From: JAWPMT01 sp965229785
GTDB lineage: Bacteria > Bacteroidota > Bacteroidia > Cytophagales > Cyclobacteriaceae
Assembly: GCA_965229785.1 (NCBI GenBank)
Contig: CBDDJS010000001.1
Span: forward strand, 4,650,001 to 4,714,000
Reading direction: 5' to 3'
DNA: 64,000 nucleotides
Shown: positions 41,432 through 50,586 of the stretch, one piece after another
Numbering within the stretch: position 1 is the stretch's first letter
How the letters are laid out: the number at the start of each line of letters is the position of its first letter
Position numbers and translations under genes: made by a program
Notes under the pieces: generated by a model
What the model was told of the DNA's origin: nothing
Database searches by the model: none
What the model saw: the letters and a program-made list of their open reading frames with translations, nothing else

Positions 41432-42915
41432 CAGTCTTTGGCCCAGCTAAAGGTTCTTTCTACTGCTTTTTTCCAGGTTTTGTACAGTTTTTCCCGATCG
41501 GTTTCAGTCATTTTCGGCTGGAACAACTTCTCGGTTTTCCTTACTTTCTTCAAGTCTCCAGGTTGCCATATACCTGCTTTCAGCCCTGCCAGATAGGCTG
41601 CTCCCAGCGCCGTAGATTCCGTGATCTCAGGTCGGTCAACTGTTAATCCAAGAATATCAGACTGAAATTGCATCAAATAATCGTTAGCAGTCGCTCCACC
41701 GTCTACATTGAGGCTATTGATCTTGATGCCCGCATCCTTTTCCATCGCATCCAGTACATCACGCGTTTGGAATGCGATCGACTCTAAAGCCGCTTTGATC
41801 AAATGATTCTTTCCGGTATCCCGGGTAAGTCCAAAAACTGCACCTCGAGAAAACTGGTCCCAATAAGGAGCTCCCAAACCGGCAAATGCCGGAACCATCA
41901 CAACCTCATGCCCTTCCACTTTGCTGGCGAAATGCTCAGAATCGGAAGCACTATCGATCAATTTCATGGCATCACGCAACCATTGAATGGCTGCACCCGC
42001 AATGAAAATACTGCCCTCAAGGGCATACGCCGGAGAGCCATCGAGGCTGCAGGCCATAGTTGTCAGTAATCCACTATTAGATGGGGTAGGGTCTGCGCCC
42101 ATGTACATCAACATGAAACAACCTGTACCGTAAGTATTTTTAGCGTCACCTGGCTCTACGCACGCCTGTCCAAAAAGCGCTGCCTGCTGATCACCAGCTA
42201 CTCCGAGGATAGGGATGTCAACTCCATCTAAATTGAACGAACCAAATTCGGAACTGGAGCCCTGCACAGAAGGCAACATCGACTCTGGCACTTCCAAAAC
42301 ATTCAGTAAATCAGTATCCCATTTTAAATCGCGGATATTATACATCAACGTTCTGGAAGCATTTGAATAATCCGTGACATGCCTGGCTCCTTTGGTCATC
42401 TTCCAGATCAGCCAGGTATCGATGGTTCCAAATCTCAAGTTCCCGGCTTCCGCCAATTCTCTGGCACCATCGACATGCTCCAGCATCCAATTCACCTTTG
42501 TCCCTGAGAAATAGGAGTCAATGACCAGACCTGTTTTTTCTCTTACCTCATCGGAAAGTCCTTTTTGTTTGAGGGCCTCACAAAAATCTGAGGTTCGTTT
42601 ATCCTGCCAGACGATCGCGTTATGAATCGGCTCTCCCGTTTCAGCATTCCAAACGACAGTAGTCTCCCTTTGATTTGTGATACCAATCCCCGCAATTTCT
42701 GAAGCTTTGGTCCCGGTATCCTTCAGTACACCTTTTAGTACTTCCAATTGAGTGGACCAAATCTCTTCTGCATCATGTTCGACCCAGCCAGATTGAGGGA
42801 ATATCTGGGTAAATTCTTTTTGTCGAATCCCTTTAATTTCTCCATTAGAACTGAAAAGGATGGCACGGGAACTGGTGGTTCCCTGATCTATGGCCAGTAC
42901 GTACTTTTTACTCAT
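41431..42915 (-). CDS. glpK: Glycerol kinase
   Basis: 494 residues, normal length. It phosphorylates glycerol with ATP. The FGGY motifs are plain: AIDQGTTSSRAILF at the N terminus, GITNQRETTVVW, GWVEHDAEEIW and the C-terminal NVDGGATANDYLMQFQSDILG. It is the first gene of the glpK-glpD-amylosucrase-glucosidase-ROK operon. No glycerol facilitator gene is nearby. Confidence 0.97.
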   Translation of the reverse strand: MSKKYVLAIDQGTTSSRAILFSSNGEIKGIRQKEFTQIFPQSGWVEHDAEEIWSTQLEVLKGVLKDTGTKASEIAGIGITNQRETTVVWNAETGEPIHNAIVWQDKRTSDFCEALKQKGLSDEVREKTGLVIDSYFSGTKVNWMLEHVDGARELAEAGNLRFGTIDTWLIWKMTKGARHVTDYSNASRTLMYNIRDLKWDTDLLNVLEVPESMLPSVQGSSSEFGSFNLDGVDIPILGVAGDQQAALFGQACVEPGDAKNTYGTGCFMLMYMGADPTPSNSGLLTTMACSLDGSPAYALEGSIFIAGAAIQWLRDAMKLIDSASDSEHFASKVEGHEVVMVPAFAGLGAPYWDQFSRGAVFGLTRDTGKNHLIKAALESIAFQTRDVLDAMEKDAGIKINSLNVDGGATANDYLMQFQSDILGLTVDRPEITESTALGAAYLAGLKAGIWQPGDLKKVRKTEKLFQPKMTETDREKLYKTWKKAVERTFSWAKD

Positions 42916-43225
42916 ATTAACTCATCAATGTTGTTAAAGATTCTCTCGAAACCAGATTGAATCATAATCTTCTTCCCGAGATCGCCAATACTTCAAAAAT
43001 CACTATACCTCGATGGCAAATTGCTTCAAAGTGGCGATCATATTAGTAAGAAAAATCCAATTAGTCACCAGAAAAAACGGACCTATAAATGAAAAGCCAA
43101 ATCCAAACGTTTGTATTTGAAAATTGGAAATTTAAATCCGTTGCGGAACTGAAAATCTTCGGTTTACGGTAAAAATATTAAACCTTTTCGAGATTGGTAG
43201 CACAGTATAGCACAGTATTGAAATA
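42916..43225 (-). other. 310-base gap upstream of glpK
   Basis: No coding frame is convincing. It must hold the glpK operon promoter, but I see no good TAnnTTTG match with a spaced TTG. At 43198-43219 there is a small tandem repeat of AGCACAGTAT. No terminator-like hairpin is apparent after the trehalase gene. Confidence 0.4.
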
Positions 43226-44824
43226 TTAATATTTTGGGTCATCGGAAAGCAAGCCCAAAACTACCCCATTGGTCCAACCAAAGCCGTCTTGATTAGGGTA
43301 TTCACCACCTCCAGCAAGCAGCGTGGTATCCGCCACATTATACTTCTCCATCATCTTGCCAGTATTTCGGAAAACTTTATCATTGATGCGAAGCCATCTT
43401 GAACTGATCTCTTCTGCCAATTCCTGCTCGTTGTAGTGTTCAAGTCCTCTTATTGTTAACCATTGTAATGGTGCCCAACCATTAGGAGCATCCCACTGTT
43501 GTCCCGAAGTAATCGGTGTAGTAGCAATTCCTCCATCATATAAGAGTTGTTCCTTTATGGTTTGTGCCTGCCTGGCGGCCAAATCTTCTTTTGCAGCCTT
43601 GAAATAAAGTGGTGTAACGGAAGCCGCGGTGATTCTTCCAGTATGTTTGGTGGTTTCTTTTTCGGTCCAGATGACATCCTCGTAAGACTGATCCTCCTTA
43701 TTCCAGAAAAACTGGTTGATGGATTTTCTTCTCACTTCATACTTTTTCTTATAGTGTTGAGATTTCGCCACGCTACCCTCTGCTTCGTACATCACGCTCA
43801 AAGCAATTTCCATGGCGTATATCAGGCAATTGAGATCCACGGGCAGCAAATCTGTGGTTCTTATCGTTGAGAATTCCTCTCCTTCAAACCATCGGCTACT
43901 AAAATCCCAGCCTGACTCAGCGGCGGCTCTCAAGTTCCTGTACAGTCTACCTCTTTCGGCTTCAGGCAGTTCTTCCGCCAATTCTATGTCTTCCCGATAC
44001 GATTCAGGTCGCGGGGTATCGAAATTATCCCAATACCGATTCAGGATGAAACCCTGGTACAATATCACTCTTTTACCTTCAGGATTATTTGGTGTCAGGT
44101 CTTCTGCTCCATCCATCCAGAAATCATACTCGGCCTGTATCGCTGGCAAATACTTCAATGCTTGTTGAATAGAAGTCTGCTGGATGTATGTATTGACCAT
44201 CGAAGAAAAATACGGAGGTTGACTTCTCCCCATGTAGTAAGTCCGGTTGCCATTTGGAATAAATCCGATCGTATCGATCAGGAAAGCGAAGTTGTCCAGC
44301 ATAGACTCCATCAGGTCAATCCGCCCTGAAGCGCCCAATCCGACCATGGTAAAGTAACTGTCCCAGTAATATACCTCACGGAACCGACCTCCCGGCACCA
44401 CGTATTGGCTGGGCAATGGGATCAATGTCGTGTAATCTGGTTGCGCTTCGGTAGAACGAGTGAGATAATTCCAATGGGAGGATAAATGATCTTTTATCGG
44501 TTTATTCGTATCAATATCACCCGCAGCCGGATTGACCGGCATGTTGAAATTTCGGGTTACGAAAGACTTCAGATCAAAACCTGTTACATCCTTTTCGACC
44601 CGATAAGCGGCTAATATCGTTTCCGGGGCAGACTTTGGCGTACAGTCGACAAAAGTTTTGCTATCGGGAAAGATATGCGCCATCTGTACATCATGAAAGA
44701 GTTCTTCCAGGTCTTCCCAAGGCTGATAAAAAGACTTTTGCTTCGATTCAGATGTGTTCTTTTCGGATGAGGTGCAAGCACTGAAAAGAACAATAAGTAA
44801 CAGGATTCCGGAAAGTTTTTTCAT
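43226..44824 (-). CDS. Trehalase lipoprotein (GH37)
   Basis: 532 residues. The lipobox LFSAC (Cys17) predicts a periplasmic, membrane-tethered protein. Trehalase signature 1 (PGGRFREVYYWDSYF, residues 144-158) and signature 2 (QQWDAPNGWAPLQW, about residue 455) are complete. It cuts trehalose into two glucose molecules, supplying the kinase and glycolysis. It is separated from glpK by 310 bases and so likely has its own control. Confidence 0.95.
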   Translation of the reverse strand: MKKLSGILLLIVLFSACTSSEKNTSESKQKSFYQPWEDLEELFHDVQMAHIFPDSKTFVDCTPKSAPETILAAYRVEKDVTGFDLKSFVTRNFNMPVNPAAGDIDTNKPIKDHLSSHWNYLTRSTEAQPDYTTLIPLPSQYVVPGGRFREVYYWDSYFTMVGLGASGRIDLMESMLDNFAFLIDTIGFIPNGNRTYYMGRSQPPYFSSMVNTYIQQTSIQQALKYLPAIQAEYDFWMDGAEDLTPNNPEGKRVILYQGFILNRYWDNFDTPRPESYREDIELAEELPEAERGRLYRNLRAAAESGWDFSSRWFEGEEFSTIRTTDLLPVDLNCLIYAMEIALSVMYEAEGSVAKSQHYKKKYEVRRKSINQFFWNKEDQSYEDVIWTEKETTKHTGRITAASVTPLYFKAAKEDLAARQAQTIKEQLLYDGGIATTPITSGQQWDAPNGWAPLQWLTIRGLEHYNEQELAEEISSRWLRINDKVFRNTGKMMEKYNVADTTLLAGGGEYPNQDGFGWTNGVVLGLLSDDPKY

Positions 44825-44860
44825 AGGATGGTAATTATATATGGATTTTAACCGTGATTG

Positions 44861-44894
44861 AAATCCCCCTAGCCCCCTTTATAAAGGGGGATTA
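44861..44894. repeat. REP-like palindrome, copy B
   Basis: CCCCCTTTATAAAGGGGG core (eight-pair stem) preceded by AAATCCCCCTAG, sharing nearly all bases with 35091-35125. It lies between the vanadium-haloperoxidase-like gene and the trehalase gene. There is no T-run after it, so it is not a plain terminator. Confidence 0.75.
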
Positions 44895-44932
44895 CTCACC
44901 GGAATAAAATTAAAATACTTTCAGCATCATTA

Positions 44933-46267
44933 TCAATTCGATGCTTCCGTCAATTTTCTCGTCCGAAGGTTAGCCACCACATGTTTACCCACTTCTTCGC
45001 CTTGGGTCACCCCATTGTCGATGGCCATCATGTAATGGATGCCTCCATAAAGTCGGCTGATGGCTGCTTCTTCCGATGCATGCAGAAATGAATCAAATTT
45101 TCGCTCTGTCAGGCCGTATTCGATCTCAGTTGTATCATTAAAAGCAAAGTTATCACCGTAGTAATCGGTTAGTGTTATAGCTGCCGCACGGGAGATCACA
45201 CTATGACCGCTCGTATATTCCGGAAAGGGTGGTGTCTGAAGTAAAGGTAACCAGTCCTCGTCCAAATACTGATTAATCACTGTTTCCGGTCGAACGACAA
45301 TGCTCCTCCACTTCTCATCCCAGCAGCTAATGAAACCATCGAATAAAGCAACGGATGTTCTGGCATACACTTCTATGGTTTCATCAAAGCTATTCTGTGC
45401 CTGTCGCGTTGCAATGGCGACAATACCCATCCAGTGACCTCCAGGAGTGATTTTCTTGGTTGCAAACATCGCATGTCCCCGGTGGTGAGAAACATAAGGA
45501 TTGCAATCCCAAAACTCCGCGATTTCCTTTTGTTCTTTATCGAGGTTTTTCCCGATCTCATAAACTTCTATCAATTGCCGGTAAAATTCTGTTCCTTCAT
45601 TGAGGCTAAACACTTCCGGATCTATGGGCTCAAATTGCTCCGCAGAATCGATTACCATTGGGCGGATCTCTCTCCAATGAGGCTCAATACCTTCCATATA
45701 ATCGGGAGGTGTAGGTTTCCATTTGGCATCTACGTCCTGAATGGTATACTTGGGAAAAGTCCGTGTCTGCTTGTACATGTCTTTATCCGCCCAGGCAAGG
45801 ATATGATTAGCAACCGACTCACCATAAGCGAGCGAATTTTCTTTCAAGCCCGATGGCAGACCATGGTCACTTAATCTACTGTAAAGCTTTTCCCGATACT
45901 CATCGATTTTAGATTCGGAAAAGATCAACGCTTTACCCACTTGCAAAAAGGCATGTAAGCTCGCTAAGTGAAGATCAACCTCGCCTTGAGGCGCGGGCGC
46001 TTCCGTAAAATCAGTCAATTGACCGGCCATGGTCACATATTTGCTAGGCTCCAGGTGTCGTATCACTTCATAAGCAGCAATATTCGGATACACATAAACA
46101 CGCGAAGCAACAGGTGGAGAAAAGATGTCATACACGATAACATCGGTGAGTTTCTTCATAGATGCCTGGTAGGTCTCCGGGTCCGTTAGAATCTGTTTGT
46201 ATGATTCGTCCTTTTCACAACTGAAGGAGAAAACAGCTACCGCCAAAATCAATAAAGCCTTCTTCAT
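44933..46267 (-). CDS. Vanadium-haloperoxidase-like PAP2-superfamily lipoprotein
   Basis: 444 residues. The lipobox FSFSC (Cys17) marks a lipoprotein. The C-terminal half has the vanadate/phosphate-binding triad of the PAP2 superfamily: KWRSIVVRPETVINQ, EYTSGHSVISRAAA, and RLYGGIHYMMAIDNG. Such proteins in Bacteroidota may be haloperoxidases or phosphatases; the residues that decide halide use are not clear to me. It stands alone and divergent from xylB, with 195 bases between. Confidence 0.88.
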   Translation of the reverse strand: MKKALLILAVAVFSFSCEKDESYKQILTDPETYQASMKKLTDVIVYDIFSPPVASRVYVYPNIAAYEVIRHLEPSKYVTMAGQLTDFTEAPAPQGEVDLHLASLHAFLQVGKALIFSESKIDEYREKLYSRLSDHGLPSGLKENSLAYGESVANHILAWADKDMYKQTRTFPKYTIQDVDAKWKPTPPDYMEGIEPHWREIRPMVIDSAEQFEPIDPEVFSLNEGTEFYRQLIEVYEIGKNLDKEQKEIAEFWDCNPYVSHHRGHAMFATKKITPGGHWMGIVAIATRQAQNSFDETIEVYARTSVALFDGFISCWDEKWRSIVVRPETVINQYLDEDWLPLLQTPPFPEYTSGHSVISRAAAITLTDYYGDNFAFNDTTEIEYGLTERKFDSFLHASEEAAISRLYGGIHYMMAIDNGVTQGEEVGKHVVANLRTRKLTEASN

Positions 46268-46462
46268 TTTCGGTCTTCTAAAAATTCTTCAACAAACACA
46301 AAGATGAGGGATTGTGAGGAATTAAACGGAGGTTTCCCCGCTCTTGCCGTGAAGAATGCAACATTGAATCCTGATTAGACAAATTGCAAACGTTGCCAAT
46401 TTGAGAATGGCTCATTTCTCCTAAATTGAAGGTTAAACTTTCGTGTAACCCCTTCATAACAG

Positions 46463-47950
46463 ATGAAATTACTTGGCATAGATCTGGGAAGTTCTTCCGT
46501 TAAGGTAGCCATTGTGGACAGTGAATCAGGGAAGTGCCTTGGAAGCGAACAATACCCTAAGGAGGAAATGGTCATCCATTCCCCAAAGCCAGGTTGGGCT
46601 GAACAAGACCCTGAAAACTGGTGGCAGGTTTTGAAGGATGCCCTTATACTTCTGAAAAAAAAGGTAGACCTTTCTGATGTAGGGGCCATCGGTATTGCCT
46701 ATCAAATGCACGGTTTGGTTGCGATTGACCGGGATCAAAAAGTCGTTCGGCCTTCCATCATTTGGTGCGACTCCAGGGCAATTGCTCAAGGTGAAGCAGC
46801 CTTCCATAAAATCGGAGCAGATAACGCCCTGCGCACTCTCCTCAATTCTCCAGGAAACTTCACCGCATCCAAATTGAGTTGGGTAAAAATCAATGAACCT
46901 TCATTGTTTGATCAAATCAAACACATCATGTTGCCGGGAGATTATTTGGCCATGAAATTATCGGGAGAAGTTCGAACAACCGCTTCCGGGCTATCAGAAG
47001 GGATTTTATGGAATTTTGAAAAACGATCCCTATCCAAAGAGGTTGTTGACGGTTTTGGATTTGATGTGGGACTCATTCCTGACATAGTACCTAATATGGG
47101 AATGCAAGGTACGGTTTCAAAATCAGCCGCGGATGAACTATCACTTCCCGTTGGGATCCCGATCAGTTATCGCGCCGGAGATCAACCAAATAATGCGTTA
47201 TCATTAAATGTATTTGAGCCAGGTGAAGTGGCAACTACTGCTGGTACCTCCGCCGTAATATATGCGGTAGATAACCAAAATCGTTACGATGCTACACAGC
47301 GTGTAAACACTTTTCTGCATGTGAACGATACTCAAAATGCACCTAGAAATGGCGTATTACTTTGTGTGAACGGCTCCGGTATTCTCTACAGTTGGCTTAG
47401 AAAAGTATTGAGCGATCCTGCTCATCTATTGGATTACCGGCAAATGAATCAGGAAGCTTCAAAAGCTCCAATTGGCTCAGAGGGTCTACAGTTTTTCCCC
47501 TTTGGGAATGGTGCCGAAAGATTGCTTGGGAACCAGAATATCTTTGCACATCTGCATCATCTGGATCTGAACCGTCATGACCGGCGCCATTTGATCCGTG
47601 CCGCTCAGGAAGGCATCGCTTTCGCGATGAATTACGGCCTGGAAGTCTTCCAGGAAATGGGATTGGCGGTTTCCGTCATGAAAGCAGGCATGGCCAACTT
47701 ATTCCAAAGTGATCTATTTCAAACCGCATTTGTCGATACCACGGGAGTTCCGCTTCAGTTGTTGGAAACAGATGGGGCTGAAGGGGCTGCGCGTGCTGCC
47801 GGAGTGGGCATTGCTCACTGGAGTCGGAAGGAAGCATTTGACAACCTGAACGTATTAAAAACCATAGCCCCCAGCTCAGCAGGAAAGACAGCATATGCTG
47901 AGGCTTATCATAGTTGGAAAGAAAATTTAGCTCACCTCATTAAACATTAA
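46463..47950 (+). CDS. xylB: Xylulokinase
   Basis: 495 residues, FGGY kinase family. The N terminus LGIDLGSSSVKVAIVD is the phosphate motif; AYQMHGLVAID and WCDSRA are typical of xylulokinase and not of glycerol or gluconate kinase. It makes xylulose 5-phosphate. It is followed 11 bases later by xylA, so the pair forms the isomerase route of xylose use. No xylose transporter or XylR-type regulator is in the window. Confidence 0.94.
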   Translation: MKLLGIDLGSSSVKVAIVDSESGKCLGSEQYPKEEMVIHSPKPGWAEQDPENWWQVLKDALILLKKKVDLSDVGAIGIAYQMHGLVAIDRDQKVVRPSIIWCDSRAIAQGEAAFHKIGADNALRTLLNSPGNFTASKLSWVKINEPSLFDQIKHIMLPGDYLAMKLSGEVRTTASGLSEGILWNFEKRSLSKEVVDGFGFDVGLIPDIVPNMGMQGTVSKSAADELSLPVGIPISYRAGDQPNNALSLNVFEPGEVATTAGTSAVIYAVDNQNRYDATQRVNTFLHVNDTQNAPRNGVLLCVNGSGILYSWLRKVLSDPAHLLDYRQMNQEASKAPIGSEGLQFFPFGNGAERLLGNQNIFAHLHHLDLNRHDRRHLIRAAQEGIAFAMNYGLEVFQEMGLAVSVMKAGMANLFQSDLFQTAFVDTTGVPLQLLETDGAEGAARAAGVGIAHWSRKEAFDNLNVLKTIAPSSAGKTAYAEAYHSWKENLAHLIKH

Positions 47951-47961
47951 CCTCAAGAATC

Positions 47962-49287
47962 ATGGCAATCATCGGAGAACAAACATTTTTCCCAGGGATC
48001 GGAGACATCCCGTTTGAAGGCCCGGGATCGGACAACCCTTTCGCCTATCAATATTATAATCCTGAGCAATTGGTTCTCGGCAAGAAAATGAAGGATCATT
48101 TCAAGTTTGCCATTGCCTATTGGCACTCCTTCTGTAATACCGGAGGTGACCCTTTCGGACCAGGTACCATTGAATTTCCATGGGACAAAAAACCAGATGC
48201 AGTAGACCGGGCCAAAGACAAAATGGATGCTGCCTTTGAATTCATCTCTAAACTGGGTCTTGAGTACTTCTGTTTTCACGATGTGGATTTAGTAGATGAG
48301 GGGACTTCACTGAAGGAGTTTGAGCAACGCCTGGATGCCATTGTGAATTATGGGATTGAAAAGAAAAAAGGCAACAACATCAAGGTGCTATGGGGAACTG
48401 CCAATTTGTTTAGTAATCCCCGATACATGAATGGCGCCTCTACTAACCCTGATTTCAATACGGTTGCTTATGCCGGAGCTCAACTCAAAAATGCTATTGA
48501 CACAACCATTGCTCTTGGAGGTGAAAACTACGTTTTTTGGGGCGGTCGTGAAGGCTACATGAGCCTCTTGAATACGGACATGAAACGTGAGCTGGACCAC
48601 ATGGGGCAATTCCTTTCCATGGCCCGGGATTATGCTCGAGGGCAAGGTTTTGAAGGCACTTTTTTTATAGAGCCAAAACCCGCTGAGCCTAGTAAGCACC
48701 AATACGATTTTGATAGTGCGACGGTCGTTGGCTTCCTAAATCAATATGGTTTACAAGATGATTTCAAGATCAATATCGAAGTGAATCATGCCACTCTTGC
48801 CGGACATACTTTCCAACATGAATTACAAGTTGCTGCCAATGCCAATATGCTAGGAAGCATTGATGCCAACCGTGGTGATTATCAAAATGGCTGGGATACG
48901 GACCAGTTCCCAATCAACTTAACAGAATTAGTTGAAAGCATGCTCGTGATCGTACAATCCGGAGGGCTGCAAGGAGGGGGCGTCAATTTTGATGCGAAGC
49001 GTAGAAGGAATTCGACAGATCTGGAAGACATGTTCCATGCTCATATCGGCGGTATCGACGCATTTGCCCGATCCTTACTCATTACCGAGAAATTGTTAAA
49101 TAACACGGACTTTGAAACCCGGGTCAAAGACCGATATGCCTCGTTCGACAGTGGAAAAGGCAAGGATTATGAAGGAGGAAAGCTGTCATTAACTGACCTC
49201 CATTCTTTCGCGCACGAAAATGGGGAACCACAGCAAGTCAGTGGTAAGCAGGAATATTTGGAGAATTTGATTAACAGGTGCATTTAA
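47962..49287 (+). CDS. xylA: Xylose isomerase
   Basis: 441 residues, class II length. It interconverts xylose and xylulose, needing two divalent metals. Key blocks are AIAYWHSFCNTGGDPFG, FCFHDVDLVDEG (catalytic His), FFIEPKPAEPSKHQYDFD (metal Glu and neighbours), EVNHATLAGHTFQHEL and GSIDANRGDYQNGWDTDQFP (metal Asp). All are intact. Ends about 70 bases before a strong terminator. Confidence 0.98.
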   Translation: MAIIGEQTFFPGIGDIPFEGPGSDNPFAYQYYNPEQLVLGKKMKDHFKFAIAYWHSFCNTGGDPFGPGTIEFPWDKKPDAVDRAKDKMDAAFEFISKLGLEYFCFHDVDLVDEGTSLKEFEQRLDAIVNYGIEKKKGNNIKVLWGTANLFSNPRYMNGASTNPDFNTVAYAGAQLKNAIDTTIALGGENYVFWGGREGYMSLLNTDMKRELDHMGQFLSMARDYARGQGFEGTFFIEPKPAEPSKHQYDFDSATVVGFLNQYGLQDDFKINIEVNHATLAGHTFQHELQVAANANMLGSIDANRGDYQNGWDTDQFPINLTELVESMLVIVQSGGLQGGGVNFDAKRRRNSTDLEDMFHAHIGGIDAFARSLLITEKLLNNTDFETRVKDRYASFDSGKGKDYEGGKLSLTDLHSFAHENGEPQQVSGKQEYLENLINRCI

Positions 49288-49359
49288 AATACTGAGTAGT
49301 AGTCACTCTGTCTCACCAGCTATGCCAGGGGGGGTTACCCCGTCAAACTATCTAAACAG

Positions 49360-49390
49360 AAAAGGCACCACGAGGTGCCTTTTCTTTATT
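49360..49390. terminator. Bidirectional terminator between xylA and the YiaA-like gene
   Basis: AAAAGGCACC (49360-49369), loop ACGA, GGTGCCTTTT (49374-49383), a perfect ten-pair stem, with T-rich sequence after it on the plus strand and A-rich before it. It serves both convergent genes. Confidence 0.9.
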
Positions 49391-49414
49391 TAAGATCTGG
49401 ATAAAGTAATGCTA

Positions 49415-49837
49415 TCAGGAAGTTGGTTCACTTTCTTGCTGTTTACTTATAGCTAAATCATCACGAGTATTTTTCTGTACAGCGACAACTCCGAATGTAG
49501 CCAGAATAAAGGCAAAAGCATAAAACCCTTTCTCACTCGGGAGCAGGTCTGCATTCCATAGACCGATCACCAACAGGATAATGGAGAGGATTGTGGAAAA
49601 CCAGGAAAGACCGTAGTAAATGTCCGTGACCTGCAGTCCTTCCAACCTGTCTCGCACACTCTTTTGCAGTGATATCACCGCAAAAAGTCCAAACATGAGA
49701 ATTGTGAAATAATAACCCTTTTCACTGAGTGCCAATTCGGCTCTCCATAATCCAACCAGATACCCAATCAATCCAGTCAACAGGGCCACCCATGAAGCAG
49801 CGATAAATGCATTTGATGTTTTTTGAATCATTGCCAT
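49415..49837 (-). CDS. YiaA-like inner membrane protein
   Basis: 140 residues with four hydrophobic segments at about 11-31, 41-58, 75-93 and 103-120. It is an internal duplication: LVGLWRAELALSEKGYYF... matches VIGLWNADLLPSEKGFYA..., and both halves end in Q-K-x-x-R-D. This is the YiaA/YiaB two-helix domain used twice. Function of the family is unknown. It is divergent from a TetR regulator and shares the region with TGTACA repeats, so it is the likely target of that regulator. Confidence 0.85.
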   Translation of the reverse strand: MAMIQKTSNAFIAASWVALLTGLIGYLVGLWRAELALSEKGYYFTILMFGLFAVISLQKSVRDRLEGLQVTDIYYGLSWFSTILSIILLVIGLWNADLLPSEKGFYAFAFILATFGVVAVQKNTRDDLAISKQQESEPTS

Positions 49838-49879
49838 TCAATTTTGAAGTGAATTCGATGGTTCAAACGAGGGTCATCG

Positions 49880-49915
49880 GTACATTGGTTTGTACATTCG
49901 TGTACAGAACAAACC
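49880..49915. promoter_or_regulatory. Probable TetR operator with repeated TGTACA elements
   Basis: GTACA occurs at 49880, 49892 and 49902, roughly one helical turn apart, the last two forming TGTACA-TTCG-TGTACA, and this core is flanked by GGTTTGT and ACAAACC in inverted orientation (49888-49915). It lies in the 85-base divergent gap, ending eight bases before the regulator start. Confidence 0.6.
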
Positions 49916-49922
49916 GAAATGA

Positions 49923-50468
49923 ATGGAAAAAGCAGCGGATAACCGGCTCAAATGGATTGAAACAGGCTATCAATTATTTGGAGAAATTGGCCTGGAATCA
50001 TTGAATGTAGAAAAGTTATCCCATCTGGTGGGACTCAAACGGTCCAGCTTTTATCATTATTTCAAGGATCTGATGGGCTTTGAGGAAGCGTTATTTGAAT
50101 ACCATGATAAAAAGTATCAGGCCATTGCTTCTGTGATCAAAGGATATGTTGAGTTTGAACAACTCTTCAATAAAGAGGTATTTGAACATAAAGATGCCCT
50201 CGCTTTTCAACGGCAATTGTTAATCAACCAATCGATTTCCCGGTACAAGGAATGCTCAGAAGCAGTACGTCGCCATACGGAAACAAAAACTTTTGCCTTG
50301 TGGATTGCTGCCAATAACCATTCGGAAACCAATGAAAAACACTGGGCCATGTTCCGGGCAATGCGCGATTTTTATTTTGTGCATCATGGGCAATCGAATG
50401 GTATGGACAATCCGAAAGAGCTTATGCTGTTGCTAAACCAATACGTAAATCAGCATTTAGAACCATAG
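49923..50468 (+). CDS. TetR-family transcriptional regulator
   Basis: 181 residues. The N-terminal helix-turn-helix is at about 14-52 (GYQLFGEIGLESLNVEKLSH then GLKRSSFYHYFKD), the usual TetR arrangement. The C-terminal ligand domain has no family-specific match I recognise. It is divergent from the YiaA-like gene and preceded by a repeated operator, so autoregulation and control of that gene are likely. A hairpin follows its stop. Confidence 0.9.
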   Translation: MEKAADNRLKWIETGYQLFGEIGLESLNVEKLSHLVGLKRSSFYHYFKDLMGFEEALFEYHDKKYQAIASVIKGYVEFEQLFNKEVFEHKDALAFQRQLLINQSISRYKECSEAVRRHTETKTFALWIAANNHSETNEKHWAMFRAMRDFYFVHHGQSNGMDNPKELMLLLNQYVNQHLEP

Positions 50469-50529
50469 ACGGGTGTTTGTTTCAGTATTCATCCGGAACT
50501 AGCTTACCTTAACCAAAACGCCATAAATG

Positions 50530-50566
50530 AAAGGAAGCTGACCCTTTCGAGACAGCTTCCTTTTCA
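50530..50566. terminator. Terminator between the TetR gene and the M16 gene
   Basis: AAAGGAAGCTG (50530-50540) pairs with CAGCTTCCTTT (50553-50563), 11 pairs, loop of 12 bases, then a T-rich tail on the plus strand. It can serve both convergent genes. Confidence 0.85.
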
Positions 50567-50586
50567 ATTTTCTATAATGGATTTGA

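Noticed and set aside
46268..46462. Promoter for xylB at TAAATTGA near 46421
   Set aside because: It fits the -7 consensus poorly (last two bases differ), so it is not reported as a feature.
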